Shown: positions 10,355 through 20,168 of the stretch, piece after piece
Position numbering within the stretch: the stretch's first letter is position 1
How the letters are laid out: each line of letters opens with the position of its first letter
NCBI RefSeq assembly: GCF_010093025.1
Contig: NZ_CP048114.1
Coordinates: 4,402,001 to 4,466,000 of the forward strand
DNA length: 64,000 nt
Origin: Edaphobacter sp. 12200R-103
GTDB lineage: Bacteria > Acidobacteriota > Terriglobia > Terriglobales > Acidobacteriaceae
Direction: 5' to 3'
Made by a program: the position numbers and the translations under genes
Notes under the pieces: model-generated
Database searches by the model: none
What the model saw: the letters and a program-made list of their open reading frames with translations, nothing else
Told to the model about the DNA's origin: nothing

Positions 10355-11734
10355 ATGCCGACTGCCTCACCAGCCAACCAGCAGCTGAGTTTCCGCAGCA
10401 CCGGCGAAGAGCCCGCCGGCAAGGCCTCCTTCGAATCCTGGGGCCGCTATCCCGTCTACCGGGCCAACATCATCCCTCTCCACTGGCGGGCGGACTACCC
10501 TGGCATCATCCAGAACCTCCACAGCGGAATCCTTCCGGTCGGCCTGGGCCGCAGCTACGGCGACGTCTGCCTGCTGAAAGACGGAAACCTGATCGCGACT
10601 CCCGGCATGAACCGTATCATCGCCTTCGATCCGGAGACCGGGCTGCTCACCGCTGAGGCTGGCATCTCGCTCGCGCAAATCCTCGACTTCGCCGTCCCGC
10701 GCGGTTTCTTCCTGCCCGTGACGCCCGGAACGAAGTACGTCACGCTCGGCGGCGCGATTGCCAACGACATTCACGGCAAGAACCACCACATCGCCGGAAC
10801 CTTCGGGCGCCACGTCACCGAGTTCGAGCTGGTCCGCTCTGACGGAACCGTGCTCCGGTGTTCGCCGACCGAGAACCGCGAGTTCTACGCGATGACAATC
10901 GGCGGCCTCGGCCTGACAGGCCTCATCCGCTGGGCGACACTGCGCCTCAAACCCATCGTCTCCCGCGCCATCGACTACGAAGGAATCCAGTTCCACGGCA
11001 TCGACGAGTTCCTCGCGCTTACCGAAGCCAGCAAAGAAATCGAGTACACCGTCAGCTGGGTCGACTGCACCTCTACCGGCAAGAACTTCTGCCGCGGAAT
11101 CTTCATGCAGGGCGATCACTCGACCAAACGCGCTCCGCTGCAGCCTTCACCCGAGCCGAAGCTTGTCTTCCCGTTAGACGCGCCAGGCTTCGCGTTGAAC
11201 CACCTCAGCGTCGCCGCCTTCAACACGCTCTTCTTCCACAAGCAGATCAAGAAGCGCGTCGTCACCTTGCAGGATTACGAGCCCTTCTTCTATCCGCTCG
11301 ACAAGGTCCTTCATTGGAACCGTATGTATGGAAAGAGCGGCCTCCTACAATTCCAGTACGCGATTCCGTGGGACAGCGCGCGTGAGGGCACCGTCGCGAT
11401 CCTCAAAGAGGTCGCAAAGTCCGGCTTGGCCAGCTTCCTCGCGGTGCTCAAAGCCTTCGGCGACGTACCTTCGCCCGGCGTCATGAGCTTCCCCAAGCCT
11501 GGAATCACGCTCGCGCTGGACTTTCCCATCAAGCCTGACAAGTCATTCCCGCTCTTCGAGCGCCTCGCCGACATGACCCTCGAGTTCGGCGGACGCCTCT
11601 ATCCGGCCAAGGACGCAGCCATGACCGCCGCCCAGTTCCAGGCCTTTTATCCCCAGTGGGAGCAGCTTGCACGCTTCCGCGATCCCATGATCACCTCCAG
11701 CTTCTGGGAGCGTGTCACCGGAGAGCAGTCCTAG
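10355..11734 (+). CDS. FAD-linked oxidoreductase, DprE1-like
   Basis: This 459-residue protein has a PCMH-type FAD domain at the N-terminus with VGLGRSYGDVC near residue 63 and TPGTKYVTLGGAIANDIHGK near residue 126. Sequence like IGGLGLTGLIRWATLRL and the long C-terminal half fit the family of decaprenylphosphoryl-ribose 2'-oxidase. In mycobacteria DprE1 oxidises the 2'-hydroxyl of a polyprenyl-linked ribose, and the SDR partner DprE2 reduces it to the arabinose form. An SDR gene follows 3 bases downstream, so the two-step epimerase is the best reading. The sugar and lipid acceptor in this organism are unknown, and sugar-alcohol oxidases are the alternative. Confidence 0.8.
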   Translation: MPTASPANQQLSFRSTGEEPAGKASFESWGRYPVYRANIIPLHWRADYPGIIQNLHSGILPVGLGRSYGDVCLLKDGNLIATPGMNRIIAFDPETGLLTAEAGISLAQILDFAVPRGFFLPVTPGTKYVTLGGAIANDIHGKNHHIAGTFGRHVTEFELVRSDGTVLRCSPTENREFYAMTIGGLGLTGLIRWATLRLKPIVSRAIDYEGIQFHGIDEFLALTEASKEIEYTVSWVDCTSTGKNFCRGIFMQGDHSTKRAPLQPSPEPKLVFPLDAPGFALNHLSVAAFNTLFFHKQIKKRVVTLQDYEPFFYPLDKVLHWNRMYGKSGLLQFQYAIPWDSAREGTVAILKEVAKSGLASFLAVLKAFGDVPSPGVMSFPKPGITLALDFPIKPDKSFPLFERLADMTLEFGGRLYPAKDAAMTAAQFQAFYPQWEQLARFRDPMITSSFWERVTGEQS

Positions 11735-11737
11735 TCT

Positions 11738-12523
11738 ATGAATCAAATGGCAACCACATCTGCTGCACCGAACCAGTCCGGCGCCTCGCGCAAGATCCTC
11801 GTCCTCGGAGCCACCTCCGGCATCGCGGAGGCGACCTGCCGCGTCTGGGCTTCGCAGGGAGCAAGTCTCTTCCTGGTCGCGCGCAACGCCGATAAGCTCG
11901 CCGCAGTCGCCGCCGACCTGCGCGCCCGCGGCGCAGCCTTCGTCGACACCGCCGTAGCCGATCTGGACGACACCGAGCAGCACGCCGCTCTCCTCTCGCA
12001 TGCCGTCAACTCGCTTCAGGGCCTCGACGTCGCCTATCTGGCGCATGGCGTTCTTGGCGATCAGTCCCGCGCCGAGCAGGACTTCAATACCGCAGCGCAC
12101 ATCCTGCACACCAACCTGATGGCGCCCGTTTCGCTGGTCACCTGGCTGGCGAACTACTTCGTGCAGCGTCGTAATGGCGTCATCGCCGTGCTCTCCTCCG
12201 TCGCTGGAGACCGCGGCCGCAAATCGAACTACGTCTACGGCTCCTCAAAGGCCGGTCTTTCGGCGTTCCTCGCGGGCCTGCGCAATCGCATCGACCGCGA
12301 AGGCGTGACCGTCCTGACCATCAAGCCCGGGCCGACCAAGACCGCCATGACTGCAGGCATGAAGGGCTCAGAAAAGTTCGCCGACGTGAATGCTGTCGCG
12401 AAGTCAATCGTGAAGGCGATCGACAACCGTCAGGACAACCTGTACGTCCCCTTCCAGTGGCAGCCCATCATGTTCGTCATCCGCCACATTCCAGAGAGCA
12501 TCTTCAAAAAGCTGAACCTATAG
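11738..12523 (+). CDS. Short-chain dehydrogenase, DprE2-like partner
   Basis: This 261-residue SDR shows LVLGATSGIAEAT near residue 20 for the nucleotide site and YVYGSSKAG near residue 164 with the Tyr-x-x-x-Lys catalytic pair. Its start is 3 bases after the DprE1-like stop, so translation is likely coupled. Coupling of an FAD oxidase with an SDR reductase matches the DprE1-DprE2 pair that epimerises a polyprenyl-phosphate pentose. The family assignment rests mainly on this context, since SDRs are diverse. The gene faces the TPR gene on the other strand across 100 bases. Confidence 0.8.
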   Translation: MNQMATTSAAPNQSGASRKILVLGATSGIAEATCRVWASQGASLFLVARNADKLAAVAADLRARGAAFVDTAVADLDDTEQHAALLSHAVNSLQGLDVAYLAHGVLGDQSRAEQDFNTAAHILHTNLMAPVSLVTWLANYFVQRRNGVIAVLSSVAGDRGRKSNYVYGSSKAGLSAFLAGLRNRIDREGVTVLTIKPGPTKTAMTAGMKGSEKFADVNAVAKSIVKAIDNRQDNLYVPFQWQPIMFVIRHIPESIFKKLNL

Positions 12524-12623
12524 CCCGCCATTTTCGGGAGCTCGCAGAGTAGCTTATCGCGAGAATTGGCGACAGGTTTTCTTCAGGTTGTCGAGGCTGA
12601 GGGCTATGCCCAAATAGCTTTGC

Positions 12624-13520
12624 TCAATGCTTCTCAGCTGGAAGCGGCGGTGGGGGACCTGTGCCTTCAGCGAGACTGTTCTTGCTCCGAAGCTCCTGGG
12701 CATTCTTCACGATCACAAGGATGCGCGGATCTTTGCGGTATGACGCAAAGATCTGGTCCGAATTCATCGCGTTGAGAATGTCGAATCCGGCCTCACTCGC
12801 GGTTGTCAGGTAGTGCATCATAGCCTTTTCATCGCCGCGTTGCAGATAAAGCCGCGCCAGTTCAAAGCAATAACGTGCATGATCGGCCGGAGAGAGCATG
12901 CGGGTCGTTATCCCCAGGCTGCTGTGATGCTGCATCATCTCGGGGTCAAGCCTCAGGGCAATATCAAACTCTTTGCGTGCCCGATCGTATTCCTTCTTGT
13001 CGAAGAGAGCAGTTCCGAGGTTCGAGTGATACGTCGCTGAGGTTTTGTCGAGTTTGCTGGCGCGCTTGTAATAGCCGATGGCGCGATCGTACCGTCGGCT
13101 GATGTACTCGATGACGCCGAGGTTATTCCACGCCTCGGGATTCTTCTTGTTGATCTTCACAGCTTTCTGAAAGAGAGATCTCGCCTGGTTGATATCGCGC
13201 ACTTCAAGTTCGGTGACGCCCATCTTGTTCAACAGATGCACTGGCTCGCCACCACGCTGAAGGGCAAACCCGTAATAGTCCATTGCATCTTCAAAGAATC
13301 GACGGGCACGCAAAATATCCGCGGCTGATTCCAGGCGTTCCGCAGTTGCTGTGGTCGGATCAGGAAGATGCGCCCGGACCGATTGCCACACCGGGTTCTG
13401 ATGGTCAAGAGCTCGAGCTTCTTCGTGGCTCATCGTTCGCTGAGCAGAGATTCGGGGAGCGGACAACAACAGGAGAGCGGCGAAGATAAGTAGGAAGAGG
13501 AAGCGAGCCGGGTAACCCAT
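12624..13520 (-). CDS. Exported TPR protein
   Basis: This 298-residue protein has a signal peptide (hydrophobic residues 5-22, ending SAPRISAQ). About five tetratricopeptide repeats follow, clear in NPEAWNNLGVIEYISRRYDRAIGYYKRA and the following ATYHSNLGTALFDKKEYDRA unit. TPR arrays bind other proteins; an envelope scaffold role is likely. It is the last gene of the cluster DUF5666, TonB receptor-like, VWFA, TPR, 81 bases after the VWFA stop. The C-terminal 40 residues look disordered and Pro-rich. Confidence 0.85.
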   Translation of the reverse strand: MGYPARFLFLLIFAALLLLSAPRISAQRTMSHEEARALDHQNPVWQSVRAHLPDPTTATAERLESAADILRARRFFEDAMDYYGFALQRGGEPVHLLNKMGVTELEVRDINQARSLFQKAVKINKKNPEAWNNLGVIEYISRRYDRAIGYYKRASKLDKTSATYHSNLGTALFDKKEYDRARKEFDIALRLDPEMMQHHSSLGITTRMLSPADHARYCFELARLYLQRGDEKAMMHYLTTASEAGFDILNAMNSDQIFASYRKDPRILVIVKNAQELRSKNSLAEGTGPPPPLPAEKH

Positions 13521-13601
13521 GGCATACCTCCGGGAGGTACGACAGAATCATCCGCCTGAAAGGGGTGACTGTCAACGTCGCTGGTCACGCTCCGTCCGGT
13601 T

Positions 13602-15740
13602 CTATTGCTCGCCTGCGGTGGCAGAGATACCAGTCTGTGGCAGAACAGGGCTTTCGACTCGCAGTGCCAGTCGAGGAAAGCTGAAGCTGCCGCCAGCATC
13701 GTCGATCACGTTGACCTGGCAAATGTATGTGCCTGTCTTCAATTGATTTAGCGGCACATCGAACTGGAACGCGACGGCATTGCGGTCAGGCACGTTCACG
13801 GCATCTGCTGAGATCAGGGGAGTCTCGTAGACCTTTACGCCGCCTTTCAGGAACTCGATGCTGGTGAGCACTTTGACCGCTCCGGAGAGGCGTCGGCCCA
13901 GCCCCGGCGAAGGCTTTGGCGCAGAATCTCCATTCTTTTCCCGCGCAGGATCGTAGACCTCGTAGAGAAAGTACAGGTGCTGGTTCTGCCGGAAGACATG
14001 AGCGACGTTGGGAACCCACTCCACTCCATCTCGAATCAGCGGGTTCGAGGTCTTCTTCGAGGTGTTGGGGGCCTGCTGGCTGGCAAGCACAATCGAGCTG
14101 AGCTTGAGGGGAACCTTCTTGAGATCAGGAACCTGCAAATCGGTCTCGAAGCTGCCCATTCTTCCTGTCTGGTTTTCGCGCAGTACAAACTTCAAGTGAT
14201 AACGCCCTGGCGCGAGCGTGAAGCCTGTCGAATATTGAATATTCTTTCTCTGTACCTGCTGCGAGGCGTCGAGCGCCAGCTTTACCGTATCGCGAACATC
14301 GCCAACCGCAATGCCTTGCGCGTTTTTTACCTGGCCTAGGATGTCGATACTTGCCTTGTCGCGATCCCCGTTCTTGAGAAAAGGAATCTGAGAGCCGGGT
14401 ACGATCAGCGAGATGGGAACGAAGAATCTGTTCTCCTCCATCCGGAAGTAAAGCGCTTGCAAATACACGGCGACGTCCGTTGCAGGAAGGTCGCTCCGCA
14501 TCTGTTCTGTGAGCGCAAGCTCGCGGTCTTCGCTCTTCTGGTGTTGAAAGTCGGCCGGAGCGTAATAGCCGGGACGATACTCCAGCTTCACATCGCTGCG
14601 ATTCACCTTGATGGTCAACCTGCGATACGCACCATCACGAGCCACGTTCGTGGAGCGGAAGCCCAGGATGTAATACGCTTCGGTGTCGTGCTGAATCTGC
14701 TGGAAGGCCGGGGCAAAGTCGTTCGAATCGAAGAACGCCTTTCCGCCCGTGTCGGAGGAGAGTGTAGCCAGCACCTCCTGCGAGCCGAAGTTCGCATCCA
14801 GTTGGCTCTGCATCGCGCCCGCGCTGTAAGCGGCCGTTCCGCGGAGGCTGCCTTTCGATGCATCCCCGACAGGGGACAGCGCCTGTAGTCCACGCGAGTC
14901 TACGCTATAGATCGCCATGTTTGCCCGCACGGCTGCGTTGGTGGCAGCGCGCATGCTGGCCTGGTTCTCGATGCCCTGGCGGCTAAGTCCGCCGGAAAAA
15001 TAGAGCAGGCTCTTCCGCTGGTCCACGCCTTCCAGACTTTTTGCGATGGTTCGAATGGCATAAAGCTCGCGGTCCGTATTCAGCGAGTTGTACTCGGAGT
15101 CATCCGCTGTAAAGCTGGATGCATCGTCGGAGGTCCCTCCGGAGTTGCCGCCCTCGTTTCCATTGGCGAACCCTGTGCCTTCGGTGCCGTTGTAGCGCCC
15201 CACGGCCTTCAGCAGTGCTTCCTTGTCGGCGGTAAAATCCTGATCGAGGCTTAGCGATGTGTCCATGCTGATCGCAGCCACCAGGTCTGCCGGTTGCATC
15301 TTCTTGTTGATGTAATCCTGCGCAGCCTCTACCGCGCGATCGATATCTTCGGGCTGCATGCTGCTCAGATCGAAGAACATGACGATCAGGCGATGGTCTT
15401 TCAGGAGCACAGGATTTGCAGCGAAGTTTCGATTCACCAGGTCCGCGACAGAAGCCTTTCCACTTACCGTAGTGTTCTCATGGAGCGCGACCGCATCATC
15501 CACATTCTGGAAGTCGAAGCTGGCCATCTTCTGCGCCTTGCCGTTCTCAAGAATCGTGAAATCTGCTGCCGTAAGGCCTTTGACGACCGCTCCCGTCTTT
15601 TTATCGCGAACAACGACGTTCGTCAGAACGATGTTGCTCTGTACCTTCAGGGTAAAGGTGCCATCCCCGGCGGCCTGCTGGCTGTAGCCGGGGAAGCTTG
15701 CTATCAACATCAAAAGTGCTGTTGCAATAGTCCGCCGCAT
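13602..15740 (-). CDS. VWFA-domain protein of the acidobacterial type
   Basis: This 712-residue exported protein starts MRRTIATALLMLIASFPGYSQQ. The segment VVVRDKKTGAVVKGL followed by FTILENGKAQKMASF is the hallmark of the VWFA-related family common in Acidobacteriota, which places such a preamble before a von Willebrand A fold. The A domain begins RLIVMFFDLSSM near residue 118; the metal site is degenerate because Met replaces the last Ser of DxSxS. Residues from about 400 on are an unassigned beta-rich region. It lies 14 bases after the TonB receptor-like stop and probably works in the same envelope unit. Confidence 0.85.
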   Translation of the reverse strand: MRRTIATALLMLIASFPGYSQQAAGDGTFTLKVQSNIVLTNVVVRDKKTGAVVKGLTAADFTILENGKAQKMASFDFQNVDDAVALHENTTVSGKASVADLVNRNFAANPVLLKDHRLIVMFFDLSSMQPEDIDRAVEAAQDYINKKMQPADLVAAISMDTSLSLDQDFTADKEALLKAVGRYNGTEGTGFANGNEGGNSGGTSDDASSFTADDSEYNSLNTDRELYAIRTIAKSLEGVDQRKSLLYFSGGLSRQGIENQASMRAATNAAVRANMAIYSVDSRGLQALSPVGDASKGSLRGTAAYSAGAMQSQLDANFGSQEVLATLSSDTGGKAFFDSNDFAPAFQQIQHDTEAYYILGFRSTNVARDGAYRRLTIKVNRSDVKLEYRPGYYAPADFQHQKSEDRELALTEQMRSDLPATDVAVYLQALYFRMEENRFFVPISLIVPGSQIPFLKNGDRDKASIDILGQVKNAQGIAVGDVRDTVKLALDASQQVQRKNIQYSTGFTLAPGRYHLKFVLRENQTGRMGSFETDLQVPDLKKVPLKLSSIVLASQQAPNTSKKTSNPLIRDGVEWVPNVAHVFRQNQHLYFLYEVYDPAREKNGDSAPKPSPGLGRRLSGAVKVLTSIEFLKGGVKVYETPLISADAVNVPDRNAVAFQFDVPLNQLKTGTYICQVNVIDDAGGSFSFPRLALRVESPVLPQTGISATAGEQ

Positions 15741-15754
15741 CTTTCGTTATCCTC

Positions 15755-18700
15755 TTAGAACCTGTAGCGGGCGAGAAAGCTTATCTGCCGCATCGATGCC
15801 GTCGACGTGACCTGTCCGAAGGTCCGTGAGTTATAGATCGTGTCGATCCCGGAATACTGCACCGTATTGAAGACATTGTTGGCCGTCACGCGCATCTCAA
15901 ACGAGCGCGTCTCACCCAGCGCAACGGTTCGCGATAGCGACGCATCGACGGCAACGGTTCCCGGTCCTTCGATGGAGTTCCGTGAGGCTGTCCCAAATGC
16001 GCCGGAGGGAGAGCTGAAGGCAGCTGCGTTGAACCAGTCCAGGATTGTCCCCGTTCCATGAATTGGCTGCGAAAAGTTGCGATCCGCACGCACAGAATTA
16101 TTCGCGCCATTCGAGACCTGGCCGGCGGTGGCTAACAGATGCGGTGTGAAGTAACTTCCGCTAGCAAACGTAAAGTCACCCGAGAGCGAGAAGCCATCCA
16201 GCACCTTCGACCATGTATCTCCTTTTGAGAAGAAGGCGCGGTTCGGTCCAAAAGGAAGCTCGAACACCCAGTTGCCTGTAAGCTTGTGGCGGATATCGAA
16301 GGAACTGTTTCCGTACTCTGCATTGATGTCCTGAAAGTTCTGAACCGGCACCACCGTAGAGCCGCCGATAGACGACGCATTGTCGATGGAGTGCCCATAC
16401 TGGTAGGTCGCCTGCAGCGACACACCCTTCTGCATACGCTTGCGCGCGTTAATTGAGAGCGCATGGAAGCGCGATGAGCCCCGAGAGTCTTCGTAGTTGA
16501 ATGGCTGTGTCTGTGAACCGGAGCTGGCGGCCTGTATCGGTATCAGAACCATGTCGAGGTTCCCGGCCACGCCGCCGTTATAGCCAACATTCAGAACAAT
16601 ATCCAGGGGCAGCGTCCGCTGAATATCGATGCTCCAGATCTGAACGCGCCCAAGGCGATAGTCCCGGTTGACGCTGTAGTTGTTCTGGACTGTTGCGGTC
16701 GAACAGTTGAATGCATCTGCAAGAGCGAGAACCCCGCATCCTTCCTGGTTGACGACATTTGTCTGCGTAAGAGAGAACGGAGGCTGGAAGGCCAGTTGCT
16801 GCGCAAACGTGATCGGCTGGCTCGTGTTGTAGTTAATGCCATAGCCGCCACGAATGACTGTCTCTTTGATCCACTTCGGCCTGTAGGCTACGCCTAGCCG
16901 AGGCGCGAACATGGTGCGATCGGGATTGACCAGCGACCGTGGGAACGACCCGCTGTACGGTCCCTGCTGTCCTGCGATCACTGGGGCTACCTGCTTGAAA
17001 TCCGCACTGTGATCCAGATTCACCAGGCGCCCGTTCTTCTCTGTATATGGCGCGAAATACTCGTAGCGCATTCCGTAGTTCAGTGTCAGGTTTGGCAGGA
17101 TGCGCCAGTCGTCGGTAGCGTACGCATCCATGACGTTCGCTCGCAGATAGGCCTTCGACAGCCCCGCCTGGATTGCAGACTGTTGTGGCAGCCCCAGCAG
17201 AAAGTCTGCGAAGCTATATCCTCCCGTGGAAAGAGATGTTCCATCAGGATTTTTAGTAGCCGTGGAGCTTCCGCTGAAGGTAAACGCTCCCAGCGGACTT
17301 GCTCCGGTCTGCAGATTGCCGGGAGCGGTAAGACTGTCCGCGTGGACGCGGCGAATATCCCCACCAAAGCGAAGATTATGTTTTTTGTGGCTCCAGCTTA
17401 CAAAGTCACTGAACGAGATGGTCTGGTTCACCGTGTCGCTGGGAGTCACACTATTGAGGCCGGTCAGGCCCGAGAGCGTAACGGAGGGCACGCCGTAGTA
17501 GAGCGGATTGGAGGCGATGACCGCTGTTCCGATGAGAATCCCGGCGTCAGCTGCAGGACTATCTGTCCCGTTGGTGAAGAAGTTGGACCGCGTAGCGTGG
17601 GAGCGGTTCCAGGTCGCCGTTGCATTATTGGTCAGGCGCCCATACCCGACGGTGTATCCCGCTGAGAGATTGTAGCCATCGGATATCGTCGATCCACCCA
17701 GCGGAAGGAAGACATTGGGTGTGTCGCTGGCGGAGTGGCTGTACGCAAATCCGAAGTTGATATTCTGCCGCAGCGTCTTGGGAGCGTTCGCCTGCTGCGC
17801 GCCTCTTCCAAATCCGCCAAAGCGCCCGCCGAAGCCGGCATTCTGTCCGAAGTTTCGAACATAGCGTGTGGAAAGACTAAGCGTGTTTTGTGCCGCCGAA
17901 GTGATCGTCTGATAGTTGTATCCCTGCGCGCCGGTTACGGCGATGTTGGGGGCAGGGTAATACTTCAGCAGGGATGCGGCCTGTGACGAGATGCGATTCG
18001 CGCATATGACGTTCAGAACGCCGTTGCACTGGAACTGTTGCTGGCTCAACGGATCGTAGATGGGGGTGTTCAACTGCGAAAAATCACCACCGCGCTCAGC
18101 CTCGGTTGGAACCGTGGCGTAGAGGTTCTGTGGGTTGGAGTTGCGTCTTCCTGTCAGATTGAAGAAGACGAACTGCTTTGTGCTCGGCTTGATCAGCCCA
18201 GGAATAAAGGGAGATCCGGCAAAGGTCACACCGAACTGGTTCTTGCTATAGGCAGGCTTGACCACCGGAGCGCCGGTCAGTGAATAGTTGGTTGCATCCA
18301 GCGCACCGTTGCCACCCTGATAGAAGATTGCGCCGTGAGGTTGTGTCGGGTTGAAGCCTCTGCCCCCGCGCCCTCCCCGAACCATGAGGCCTCCGCCGGG
18401 ACCACCACCTCTTCCTCCTCGGCCTCCTGCCATGCCTCCCAGCATTCCCGCTACAGCGCTGGCGACGTCCGAGCCAGCGACACCCTGCTGGCGAGCGCGG
18501 GCCATGGCATCTTCCACGCGCTGGCGAATCTCATCTTCGCTGAAGTTCGCCAGACCGTTCGTCTGCCCCATCTGTCCGGTCACCGTCACGGAATCCGCCG
18601 ATGCCGCGTCGCCTCCAAGGTTCGCCATGGTCGGCATCTGCGCGCCAGCGTTTCCGGCGCCTGCACTGGCGTCTGCCAGATCGGCCCCGGCACCATTAAC

Positions 18701-19201
18701 ACTCAGTGACTGCATCCCCCGCCCCAAGGCTCCGGCGATGGCGTTGGCAGCGTTAGTTTGCCGGGCCTCCTGTTGTTCCTGCTGCTGCTCGACGCGCGAC
18801 GCCAGTTGCATCGTAAAGTCGACTGCCTGTTCGGGCTTTCCCCCGTTCTGACCATCTGCGTTGAGAAGCACTTCTTTCGTATCGGTCGCGAATGCCGCAA
18901 GTTCGGCTCGAAGTACATAACGGCCATCCTTCGGAATCGTCATGATGAACGATCCCATCACATCCGTCGTCGTAGCGTATTTCTTTCCAGTGAGCGTATT
19001 TGTTGCCGTAATCGCAACTCCGGGCAAGGGAACTGCGCCTGCTTTGGCGCTGCCTCGAATGATTCCACCCGCTGGATTCTGCGGAGCGACTGGATTCGCT
19101 TCAGCGGCGCCGATGCTCTGAGCAATGGATGGATACGCATACAAGCCGGTCAGCCAGACCATCAGGAGACACAGCGCCGCCTTCTCAAACGTTCTCTTCA
19201 C
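15755..19201 (-). CDS. TonB-dependent receptor-like outer membrane protein, Oar type
   Basis: This is a 1148-residue protein. A signal peptide (1-28) is followed by a carboxypeptidase-regulatory beta-sandwich (about 48-115), then Gln-rich and Gly/Arg-rich linkers (about 135-290) with repeated GGRGG. A beta-barrel ends in RQISFLARYRF, whose terminal Phe is the usual outer-membrane signal. I do not see a normal plug domain; the linker occupies its place. Such proteins are abundant in Acidobacteriota and are thought to import or bind large substrates. The start is GTG at 19201 with GAGG 7 bases upstream. A DUF5666 gene precedes it. Confidence 0.88.
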   Translation of the reverse strand: MKRTFEKAALCLLMVWLTGLYAYPSIAQSIGAAEANPVAPQNPAGGIIRGSAKAGAVPLPGVAITATNTLTGKKYATTTDVMGSFIMTIPKDGRYVLRAELAAFATDTKEVLLNADGQNGGKPEQAVDFTMQLASRVEQQQEQQEARQTNAANAIAGALGRGMQSLSVNGAGADLADASAGAGNAGAQMPTMANLGGDAASADSVTVTGQMGQTNGLANFSEDEIRQRVEDAMARARQQGVAGSDVASAVAGMLGGMAGGRGGRGGGPGGGLMVRGGRGGRGFNPTQPHGAIFYQGGNGALDATNYSLTGAPVVKPAYSKNQFGVTFAGSPFIPGLIKPSTKQFVFFNLTGRRNSNPQNLYATVPTEAERGGDFSQLNTPIYDPLSQQQFQCNGVLNVICANRISSQAASLLKYYPAPNIAVTGAQGYNYQTITSAAQNTLSLSTRYVRNFGQNAGFGGRFGGFGRGAQQANAPKTLRQNINFGFAYSHSASDTPNVFLPLGGSTISDGYNLSAGYTVGYGRLTNNATATWNRSHATRSNFFTNGTDSPAADAGILIGTAVIASNPLYYGVPSVTLSGLTGLNSVTPSDTVNQTISFSDFVSWSHKKHNLRFGGDIRRVHADSLTAPGNLQTGASPLGAFTFSGSSTATKNPDGTSLSTGGYSFADFLLGLPQQSAIQAGLSKAYLRANVMDAYATDDWRILPNLTLNYGMRYEYFAPYTEKNGRLVNLDHSADFKQVAPVIAGQQGPYSGSFPRSLVNPDRTMFAPRLGVAYRPKWIKETVIRGGYGINYNTSQPITFAQQLAFQPPFSLTQTNVVNQEGCGVLALADAFNCSTATVQNNYSVNRDYRLGRVQIWSIDIQRTLPLDIVLNVGYNGGVAGNLDMVLIPIQAASSGSQTQPFNYEDSRGSSRFHALSINARKRMQKGVSLQATYQYGHSIDNASSIGGSTVVPVQNFQDINAEYGNSSFDIRHKLTGNWVFELPFGPNRAFFSKGDTWSKVLDGFSLSGDFTFASGSYFTPHLLATAGQVSNGANNSVRADRNFSQPIHGTGTILDWFNAAAFSSPSGAFGTASRNSIEGPGTVAVDASLSRTVALGETRSFEMRVTANNVFNTVQYSGIDTIYNSRTFGQVTSTASMRQISFLARYRF

Positions 19202-19264
19202 AAGGGACCTCGCTCCGGTTAGTCGGGCTTAACTCTCGGCGCTTTCGGCATGGACCGAAGGAGT

Positions 19265-20038
19265 TCAATGTTTGGATGAGGCGGGTGCTCCATCCGTGGA
19301 TGGCTGATCACGCCGGCCTGCCCTCATCCCCATGGCTCCCCCAGCCCCGGCGGGCAGAATCGCGAGCATCGTCGGGACAAACATGCTGTGCTTTATCGAG
19401 CCTCTCCCCGCGATCATGTCGCCCACCTTTACATCCGCCAGGGTTACGATCTCACCATTTGTGTCGGCAGGAACTGTTGGATTCGCAGTTCCTGGAAGAG
19501 AAGCAGCATCAGAGGCCATGTTTCCGCGCCGCCGTCCTCTTCCTCTGCGAAACGATGTGGTCTCATCCACCTCGATCACCTGGCTGACATGATCCGGCCG
19601 AAGAATCGTCAGCTTCAGATCATCGATCGCCGTTACCTTTCCAGTGATGTAGGTCTTGCCCAGGTCTTCGCGCATCTTCCTGACCTGCTCGGCGTCCATG
19701 ACTGCGACAAACAAGGCGTGAAGCGTCTTCTTCGGAGCGTCCAGCTCGCCCATCGCGCCCACACCGTCACCAACCTTAACATCGCCGGCCTGTATGGGCT
19801 GACGCTCTTTCATCAGGCGCGTATTCGGTGTAATTGTGACCTGGTAGACCTCGCCGGAATCCGTCTTGATGGTGAGGTGGTCAGCAGCGGCAGCCGTCAC
19901 GGTACCTCGCACCATCGGTCCCCTGGCAAATCCAGCACCTGCATCTGCGGGAGCTTCCTGGACCTGCGCCGAAGATATTCCCACTCCCGCGATCGCAAGC
20001 GCGATCGTGAGCAGATACCGCACGATCATCGTCCTCAT
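19265..20038 (-). CDS. Exported DUF5666-like protein
   Basis: This 257-residue protein has a signal peptide ending near residue 24 (ISSAQ). Residues about 46-190 hold two repeats of the small beta-barrel type called DUF5666: VRGTVTAAAADHLTIKTDSG then MKERQPIQAGDVKVGD, and later VTAIDDLKLTIL. An Arg/Gly patch FRRGRGRRRGN resembles the GGR tracts of the TonB receptor-like protein encoded next. It lies 63 bases upstream of that gene, so the two are likely cotranscribed. The biochemical role is unknown. The start may be nine bases further in, at MIVRYLL. Confidence 0.7.
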   Translation of the reverse strand: MRTMIVRYLLTIALAIAGVGISSAQVQEAPADAGAGFARGPMVRGTVTAAAADHLTIKTDSGEVYQVTITPNTRLMKERQPIQAGDVKVGDGVGAMGELDAPKKTLHALFVAVMDAEQVRKMREDLGKTYITGKVTAIDDLKLTILRPDHVSQVIEVDETTSFRRGRGRRRGNMASDAASLPGTANPTVPADTNGEIVTLADVKVGDMIAGRGSIKHSMFVPTMLAILPAGAGGAMGMRAGRRDQPSTDGAPASSKH

Positions 20039-20168
20039 CCCGGCCTTCCTATCACAATCTGAAACCCGTGCTCATAAAGACGTGAATCTGCGAAGAAAGA
20101 CTCTGTTGGAGGACAAAAAACCTTGGTTGCTGGATGAACCTCCAGAGCATGCGGTCTACACTACCGGC
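20039..20168. other. Divergent promoter region of the DUF5666 cluster and the VIT1-like gene
   Basis: The 130 bases between the two divergent starts hold promoters for both transcription units. I see no strong consensus boxes and no clear operator. The first 100 bases also encode an in-frame upstream stretch of the transporter reading frame with no good start codon. Confidence 0.4.
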
